Part shown: positions 59,050 through 64,000 of the stretch, one piece after another
Layout: the number at the start of each line of letters is the position of its first letter
How positions within the stretch are numbered: the first letter of the stretch is position 1
Assembly (NCBI GenBank): GCA_035650355.1
Contig: DASRHT010000075.1
Span: 1-64,000 of the forward strand
DNA from: DASRHT01 sp035650355
GTDB lineage: Bacteria; Chloroflexota; Ktedonobacteria; Ktedonobacterales; Ktedonobacteraceae
Direction of reading: 5' to 3'
DNA length: 64,000 bases
Notes under the pieces: model-generated
Seen by the model: only the letters and a program-made list of their open reading frames with translations
What the model was told of the DNA's origin: nothing
Database searches by the model: none
Made by a program: the position numbers and the translations under genes

Positions 59050-59091
59050 GGTCGGGGCGGGGCAGGCGCGAGGCCCTGCCCCGCCCCGACC
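59050..59091. repeat. GC-rich perfect hairpin in a repeat cluster
   Basis: 17-bp arms (GGTCGGGGCGGGGCAGG and complement) with an 8-nt loop, at the head of an array of R1-type repeats. Very high G+C compared with its surroundings. Confidence 0.6.
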
Positions 59092-59120
59092 ATTCCCCGA
59101 TGATGGTGCAGCGCGCCTCC

Positions 59121-59305
59121 ACAGGGCAACCGCGAGGGATTGCCCCTACAGCATCGTGCAGACCGCAGCGACAGGGCAACCGCAGGCATTGCCCCGACCG
59201 TCCCCTTCATAATTTGCCATGCCGTCTCCCAATGTCCACCATCGCATCGTGCCCGCCATGTTCGACCGAACCCGTAGGGGCACGGCCTTGCGCCTGCCCT
59301 GTCCC
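59121..59305. repeat. Cluster of three R1-type repeats
   Basis: Copies at 59121-59149 (ACAGGGCAACCGCGAGGGAT then TGCCCCTAC), 59171-59199 (ACAGGGCAACCGCAGGCATT then GCCCCGACC) and, in the opposite orientation, 59273-59305 (CGTAGGGGCACGGCCTTGCG). They fill the spacer before the MFS gene end. Confidence 0.7.
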
Positions 59306-59315
59306 AGTCTCCTAC

Positions 59316-60725
59316 CTACGCGATCAGTTCTCGACCACTGCGCATTAAACGTAACCCGTAGATGCCAGCGCAAGAAGCAACGATAAAAGCTACGGGACAG
59401 GTAATCAATAACGCTGTAATCAGATCATGGCCTGCCATACTTTGCAGGAAGTGCAGTCCACGCGGATCAAAGCTGCTCGCCAGCATGCCTATGACCAGGG
59501 GAGCTGTAGCCGTGCCCAGGATGCGCACAATGAAGAGGAAGAGCGCCACCGTAGAGGCTCGCTGGTCCTCAGGCGCTATATCAAGCACAGCCGCGCTCAG
59601 TGGTCCAATATGCAGGATGTTGAAGAAGAAGGAAGGGATCAGGAAAACGGTCGAGAGCGCCAGGTTGTGGGTCGTCATCATCACAATCAGGGTCGTGACA
59701 TTCAGCGGCGCGGTAAAGATCACGCTGATCACGCAGACCAGTAGATTGCCCTCGCGATAGCGCCGTCTCAGCCAACTGGACAGGTAGCCGCCGACCAGAA
59801 TGCCTATCAGAGCCGTGGGACCAACCGTCACACCGGCATAGAGAGCGGCCTGGCTCGAAGACATCCCGAGCGCATCCTTCTGCTGCAACAGGGTAGGAAA
59901 GTACGCCTGCAACGCCGTGGCGGTAAATTCGGTCAGCATCCCGTAAAAGAGCAGGGCAATGAAGACTTTGCTGCGCAACACGGAGCGCAAGCGTGTGAAG
60001 AGCTTGAAGGGCTCCTTGCTGATGGCGGAAGTTTGAGCTGCCTGAGCCGCTTTGCTGCTCTGCTGGCGTGCTGGTTCTCGCATGTACCAGGCGCAGGCGG
60101 CCAGGATCAGACCAGGAATGCCGGTAGCGATAAAAGCCCAGCGCCAGGTGCCGTGACCCAGACCGGCAAAGACGCCGCCCAGCACCATCCCCAGCACGGA
60201 GCCGACCAGCGTAGCGAGGGCCAGCCAGCTCAGAAGCTTGGGCACCTGCTCCTTGCGAAAGGTATCGCTGATCAGAGAATTGCCGGCGGGGGTATAACCG
60301 GCCTCACCAATGCCGATGAAGATGCGCGTCGCTGTCAATCCCAGAAAGCTGCCCGCCAGAGCGGTCAGGGTAGTTGCCAGGCTCCAGACGGCCAGGCACG
60401 CGCCAATGATATGTGCGCGTCGTGCCCGGTCGGCCCAGAGCCCGACCGGAATGATGCTGATCGTCAAGAAGATGGTAAAGGCCGAGGTAAGCAGGCCGAT
60501 AGTGCTAATGCTCAGATGTAATTCTCTGGCAATCACAGGAGCGGCGCTCGTGAACTCGTTGCTATCCAGGTTGTAGAGGAGCGTTGCAGCGAACAGGACA
60601 AAGAACACATAGAAGGAATAATAGTTCCTGCTCTTGCGCGGCTCTGGTGCCGGAGCGGTATCGTGAGACTGCTGGGCAGCGATACTCTCAGCGGTTATAT
60701 TCTCGGGAGCAATCATGCTGCTCAT
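59316..60725 (-). CDS. MFS transporter
   Basis: A 469-residue major facilitator with twelve predicted helices and the motif-A-like loop GLWADRARRAHIIGA after helix 2. LTATRIFIGIGEAGYTPAGNSLI in the first half resembles the spinster-like/anion-cation transporter branch. Substrate unknown; an export role for the nearby pathway product is possible. GGAGG lies 7 bases before the ATG. Confidence 0.87.
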   Translation of the reverse strand: MSSMIAPENITAESIAAQQSHDTAPAPEPRKSRNYYSFYVFFVLFAATLLYNLDSNEFTSAAPVIARELHLSISTIGLLTSAFTIFLTISIIPVGLWADRARRAHIIGACLAVWSLATTLTALAGSFLGLTATRIFIGIGEAGYTPAGNSLISDTFRKEQVPKLLSWLALATLVGSVLGMVLGGVFAGLGHGTWRWAFIATGIPGLILAACAWYMREPARQQSSKAAQAAQTSAISKEPFKLFTRLRSVLRSKVFIALLFYGMLTEFTATALQAYFPTLLQQKDALGMSSSQAALYAGVTVGPTALIGILVGGYLSSWLRRRYREGNLLVCVISVIFTAPLNVTTLIVMMTTHNLALSTVFLIPSFFFNILHIGPLSAAVLDIAPEDQRASTVALFLFIVRILGTATAPLVIGMLASSFDPRGLHFLQSMAGHDLITALLITCPVAFIVASCAGIYGLRLMRSGRELIA

Positions 60726-60759
60726 CCGTTGACCTCCTTTGAATGAACGGTGGTAGCCA

Positions 60760-61866
60760 TTAGCTGGCGATTTCTTTGCGCATGGCCAGGAAACCCAGCG
60801 CCAGCGCGATCAGAGCGGACCCTGCAAGGATGGCAGCATCGCGCCCAAACAGTTCTGAGGACCCGTAGAAGACGGTCATTTCCAGGGCGTGTCTGCCATA
60901 GGTCAGAGGTATAAAGGCAGCGATATTCTGAATCCAATCCTGCATAAAGGCGAGCACACCTATGCCTCCCGAAAGGAAGAACAGGTAGAGGACCGCATTG
61001 AGGCCGATGCCAATCACAGGCTGCAATCGTTGTAAGGTCGCTCCCATCGCCACCCCGATGCCAGCTCCCATCAGAGCGATCAGCCCGATGATTGCCAGCA
61101 CATAGAGCCAGTAGATCCCCTGGATATGGAGCCAGCCAAGCAGGTTCGCCATCACCATAACCACGATCCCCAGCATCATGGTGGTAAAGAGGCCAGCCAG
61201 CACCTTGCCAACAATAATGGCGCTTCTGGCTACCGGGGCGAAGAGGAGCTCTTTGACCGTCAATAGTTCCCACTCGCGGGCCGTCGCCAGTCCAGAGTTA
61301 ACCACTCCTGACATCGTCAATAACAGGATAATGATCGGCGCGACCGTATACTGAAAGAGCGCCACGTCCTGTTGCCGCATATCCTTTTCCTGAACGGTTA
61401 CCTTCAGCGCGCTGGCGTCGCCTTGAGCATGGTAAAACTGGGTAATCACATCAGGCACCGTAATCCTGAGATCATCAGCAAAATCGGTATTGAGGTTATT
61501 GATGCGAACGTCGATAGGGGTACGCTGATGAGCCAGCACCCTCTGGGTAAAATCGGCGGGAATAGTGATGATGGCAATCACCTGGATATTTTTGAACAGG
61601 GTCTCCGCCTCGGCAGGCGTTGCGTCGGTGATGCGGAACACGTCGGCATTGTGAAAGATCTGTTGCATTTGCAGCCCTTTGGCGCTATGATCGAGCGTGA
61701 CCAGGGCCACCGGGCTGCTGCCCACGGCTGACGAGCCCACGGCTGTAACAAGCAAGAAACAGAGCGCGGGTACCAGCGTCGCCATCATATTGGTCGGTTG
61801 TTGTATCCAGATGCGTAAGTCTTTCCTCAGAATAGTCCAGACCACGCGTAGGAAGTCGCGAAGCAT
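60760..61866 (-). CDS. ABC-2 type exporter permease, second subunit
   Basis: A 368-residue ABC-2 membrane protein. One N-terminal helix (about 28-45) is followed by a large extracytoplasmic domain (about 50-175: IAIITIPADFTQRVL, RINNLNTDFADDLRI) and five C-terminal helices with TAREWELLTVKELLFAPV, the ABC-2 coupling region. It parallels the permease upstream, from which it probably arose by duplication. It lies 17 bp after that gene. Confidence 0.87.
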   Translation of the reverse strand: MLRDFLRVVWTILRKDLRIWIQQPTNMMATLVPALCFLLVTAVGSSAVGSSPVALVTLDHSAKGLQMQQIFHNADVFRITDATPAEAETLFKNIQVIAIITIPADFTQRVLAHQRTPIDVRINNLNTDFADDLRITVPDVITQFYHAQGDASALKVTVQEKDMRQQDVALFQYTVAPIIILLLTMSGVVNSGLATAREWELLTVKELLFAPVARSAIIVGKVLAGLFTTMMLGIVVMVMANLLGWLHIQGIYWLYVLAIIGLIALMGAGIGVAMGATLQRLQPVIGIGLNAVLYLFFLSGGIGVLAFMQDWIQNIAAFIPLTYGRHALEMTVFYGSSELFGRDAAILAGSALIALALGFLAMRKEIAS

Positions 61867-61883
61867 CTTGATGATCCCTTTCG

Positions 61884-62999
61884 TTAATGTGCTATGGTGC
61901 TCCTGCGCAAGGCCAGCGCGGCCAGGAGAATGAGCAGCAGGGTATAAGCGCCCAGGATCAGGGCATTGACTCCCGCCCCATAGGTGTTGAGATCAAAGCC
62001 ATGAAAGGCGTGTTGCTGCAAAACAATCGCGTAATAGACAGGAAAAAGATGGGCGATGCCCTGGATCAAGGGGACGCTGAAAGAGATGGGGCCAAAGGGA
62101 CCGCTTAAAAAGAAGAGCGGGATGGCAAGCCCTAGAGAAAAGACTACCACCTCTTTGCGCTGCTTGATCACCGTGCCCAGCAACGTCCCCCAGGCAATAA
62201 AGATGATAATGCAGAGGAGGCTGAAGCCAATAACCTCGCCCCAGTGAACCGGCTGCACTCCAACCGCCAGGATCAGCACTGCCAGCACGATGGCCGTTGA
62301 CACCACGTTGACGACAAAGGCTCCCAACATCTTGCCCAGGACGATACTCCAACGACTGGCGGGCGAGAGCAAAAGTTCTTTCATCGTGGAGGTTTCCCAC
62401 TCGTGCGACATCGATGTGCCCGCGTGGATCACGCCACCGAACATCATGCCAATAATGATGATGGAGACGGTCAGGTAGCGGAGATAGTCGGTATCCTGTG
62501 GATACACATCCTGCTCTTTAGGCACGATGGTCACCACATCGGGAAAGGCGTGGGCGTAGAAGCTGGTAATGGCGAGCGGAACGGCGCGCCGGATATCATT
62601 GGTAAAATCGGTATTCAGATTGTTAATCTGGACGCCTACCTTAACTGGCTGGTTTTGCTGAACGCGCTGATCAAAATCTGCCGGGATCGTAATCACAGCC
62701 ACGGTACGGCCAGCTTGCAAGAGGCTGGCTGCCTGCTGGGCGTCGGTCTGGTCCAGGTGGAATGCATGCGTTGCGTTCATGCTCTGGTAAAATTGTTGGG
62801 CCAGCGGTCCGCGATCATGCATGACAACGACCGCGGGCGCATGATTGCCCGCGAGCACAAACAGGCTCATCAGGAGAAAGGCATTCAAGGGCGTCAGTAT
62901 GCCGATAAAGGTGAATGCCCGGTCGGTGAGCATACTTCTGATATCGCGTATCATGCAAGCCCAGATGACGCGCAATGTGTAGGAGCGTTCCTGTATCAT
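61884..62999 (-). CDS. ABC-2 type exporter permease, first subunit
   Basis: A 371-residue ABC-2 permease with the same plan as its neighbour (ITIPADFDQRVQQ, QINNLNTDFTND, SHEWETSTMKELLLSPAS). The two likely form a heterodimer. It starts 9 bp after the ATPase gene, with AGGAG before the ATG. Confidence 0.88.
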   Translation of the reverse strand: MIQERSYTLRVIWACMIRDIRSMLTDRAFTFIGILTPLNAFLLMSLFVLAGNHAPAVVVMHDRGPLAQQFYQSMNATHAFHLDQTDAQQAASLLQAGRTVAVITIPADFDQRVQQNQPVKVGVQINNLNTDFTNDIRRAVPLAITSFYAHAFPDVVTIVPKEQDVYPQDTDYLRYLTVSIIIIGMMFGGVIHAGTSMSHEWETSTMKELLLSPASRWSIVLGKMLGAFVVNVVSTAIVLAVLILAVGVQPVHWGEVIGFSLLCIIIFIAWGTLLGTVIKQRKEVVVFSLGLAIPLFFLSGPFGPISFSVPLIQGIAHLFPVYYAIVLQQHAFHGFDLNTYGAGVNALILGAYTLLLILLAALALRRSTIAH

Positions 63000-63008
63000 C
63001 GCTTTCTC

Positions 63009-63992
63009 CTAATCTCGCAGGGATAACCCTGTCAGGCGTAAGAAAATCTCGTCCAGGTTGGGATCGCGCATCGTAATATCGCGCAGAGCCCCGTTATGCG
63101 AGACGAGATTGATCATTTCCGGCACCAGGTTATTGACCCCCTCTGTGATGATTTTGAGGCGATAGCCATCCTGTACAGTTTCAACGGCGACATCTTTTAC
63201 CCCTGGCAGTGCCCGTATCTGCTCTGCTGGATGACCGGTTCCGGCAATCTCAAGCTCAACGACCTGTGCTCCGTAAAGCTGTTTAAGTTGTTGCGGCGTG
63301 TCCAGGGCGACCAGCTTGCCATGATCGATAATCGCCAGGCGATCACAAAGCGCCTGTGCCTCTTCAAGGTAGTTAGTGGTGATCAGGACGGTTTTGCCTT
63401 GCTCGCGCAGAGAAAGGGTATAGTCCCAGATGGCGCGGCGGGCCTGCACATCAACGCCGAGCGTCGGTTCGTCCAGGTAGATAAGCTGCGGCTCATGCAG
63501 AAGCGCGCGCCCCAGGGCCAGGCGGCGCTTCATCCCACCGGAGAATGTGCCAACGCGCGAATGCTTGCGGTCCAGCAGTTGCACCAGCTTCAGCACATTT
63601 TCGATGCGTTCCTTTTTCTCTTTGCGCGGAATGCCGAAGAGGTCGGCGTGAAAGTCTAAGTTAGCCCAGGCGCTTAACTCTTCGTACAGAGCCGTTTCCT
63701 GTGGCACCGCTCCCAAAAGCTGCCGTATCTGGCGAACCTGACGCCGCACATCGTAGCCTAGCACTCTGATCTCGCCGCTACTGGGTGTGCTCAGCCCACT
63801 GATCATATTGATCGTCGTGGTCTTCCCCGAGCCATTGGGGCCGAGCAGACCGAAAATCTCCCCCTGCCGAACCGTCAAACTGAGGTGATCAACGGCTGTG
63901 AACTTGCCAAAGGTCTTGCACAGATCCCGTATTTCTAATGCTGGCGTAGCAGTTTGCGCGGTTGATGCTAAGGCATTTGCTACTGCTGCCAC
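63009..63992 (-). CDS. ABC transporter ATP-binding protein, DrrA-like (possibly partial)
   Basis: A protein of at least 327 residues. Walker A LLGPNGSGKTTTINM near 50, the signature FSGGMKRRLALGRAL, Walker B LIYLDEPTLGVD, H-loop region TTNYLEEAQ, and a C-terminal accessory domain of the DrrA/CcmA export type. It energises the two ABC-2 permeases downstream. The start is uncertain: a GTG at 63992 is used, but the frame stays open to the window edge, so the gene may begin beyond 64000. Confidence 0.9.
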   Translation of the reverse strand: MAAVANALASTAQTATPALEIRDLCKTFGKFTAVDHLSLTVRQGEIFGLLGPNGSGKTTTINMISGLSTPSSGEIRVLGYDVRRQVRQIRQLLGAVPQETALYEELSAWANLDFHADLFGIPRKEKKERIENVLKLVQLLDRKHSRVGTFSGGMKRRLALGRALLHEPQLIYLDEPTLGVDVQARRAIWDYTLSLREQGKTVLITTNYLEEAQALCDRLAIIDHGKLVALDTPQQLKQLYGAQVVELEIAGTGHPAEQIRALPGVKDVAVETVQDGYRLKIITEGVNNLVPEMINLVSHNGALRDITMRDPNLDEIFLRLTGLSLRD

Positions 63993-64000
63993 CTCTTTGC

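Noticed and set aside
57250..59305. Possible CRISPR array from regularly shaped R1 repeats
   Set aside because: Copies differ in orientation and spacing, spacers are not of constant length and no cas genes are present.

Overview
The window looks like a chromosomal segment of a filamentous, spore-forming Chloroflexota of the Ktedonobacteria type (Ktedonobacter/Dictyobacter-like). This is inferred from the mid-50s G+C by eye, the large TPR and BTAD regulators, a TPR-CHAT protein, NHLP-clan small proteins, streptomycete-like polyketide tailoring genes and short GC-rich dispersed repeats. No rRNA, tRNA, transposase or CRISPR array was recognised.

Layout. 0-6.7 kb (mostly minus): an FTR1-like membrane protein, a SAM methyltransferase, a FabG-type reductase, a membrane-anchored pentapeptide-repeat protein, a lipoprotein and a small helical protein. 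6.8-10.3 kb: a 1168-residue TPR-CHAT caspase-like protein. 10.3-18.2 kb: a DUF1697 protein, an acyl-CoA dehydrogenase with an APH-type kinase, a GH15 gene remnant, an orphan OmpR-type regulator, and an SDR / cytochrome b-molybdopterin oxidoreductase / SDR operon. 18.3-24.9 kb: a second-type clpP with a small partner, an autoregulated XRE gene, a single-domain receiver, nitronate monooxygenase, a CoA-ligase alpha-like protein and a PAC2 protein.

25.1-38.8 kb is a beta-glucan utilisation locus: secreted GH30 with malectin-like modules, a Dpp-type ABC importer (solute-binding lipoprotein and two permeases, no ATPase here), GH1 beta-glucosidase, a divergent LacI regulator with a clear promoter/operator, secreted GH9 and a membrane-anchored GH3. 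A 1132-residue ATPase-TPR-BTAD regulator and a UbiB-family kinase follow.

45.1-48.0 kb is fabD-accD-accA (malonyl-CoA supply). 48.2-51.5 kb holds a methyltransferase, a long-form RmlA nucleotidyltransferase and a CPBP protease. 51.7-54.9 kb is the most unusual block: a 43-residue Cys-rich ORF, a 75-residue one-helix protein, a 69-residue NHLP/Os1348-like leader peptide, a SARP/BTAD regulator, an unknown protein and a LuxR regulator whose receiver has lost its Asp. The heptamer TGCGAAG recurs at 11-bp spacing upstream of both regulator units. 55.3-58.1 kb is a polyketide-tailoring cassette (DUF1772, SDR, three ABM proteins, CurC/TcmJ-type cupin) with no ketosynthase. 58.2-64 kb: a DUF998 protein, an MFS transporter and a DrrAB-like ABC-2 exporter that runs to the window edge.

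Three repeat families are dispersed between genes and in places inside coding sequence: R1 (core GTAGGGGCA...TTGCGGTTGCCC), R2 (core GGGACGCG...CGGGTCCCTAC), and a composite hairpin element whose two copies have inverted centres.
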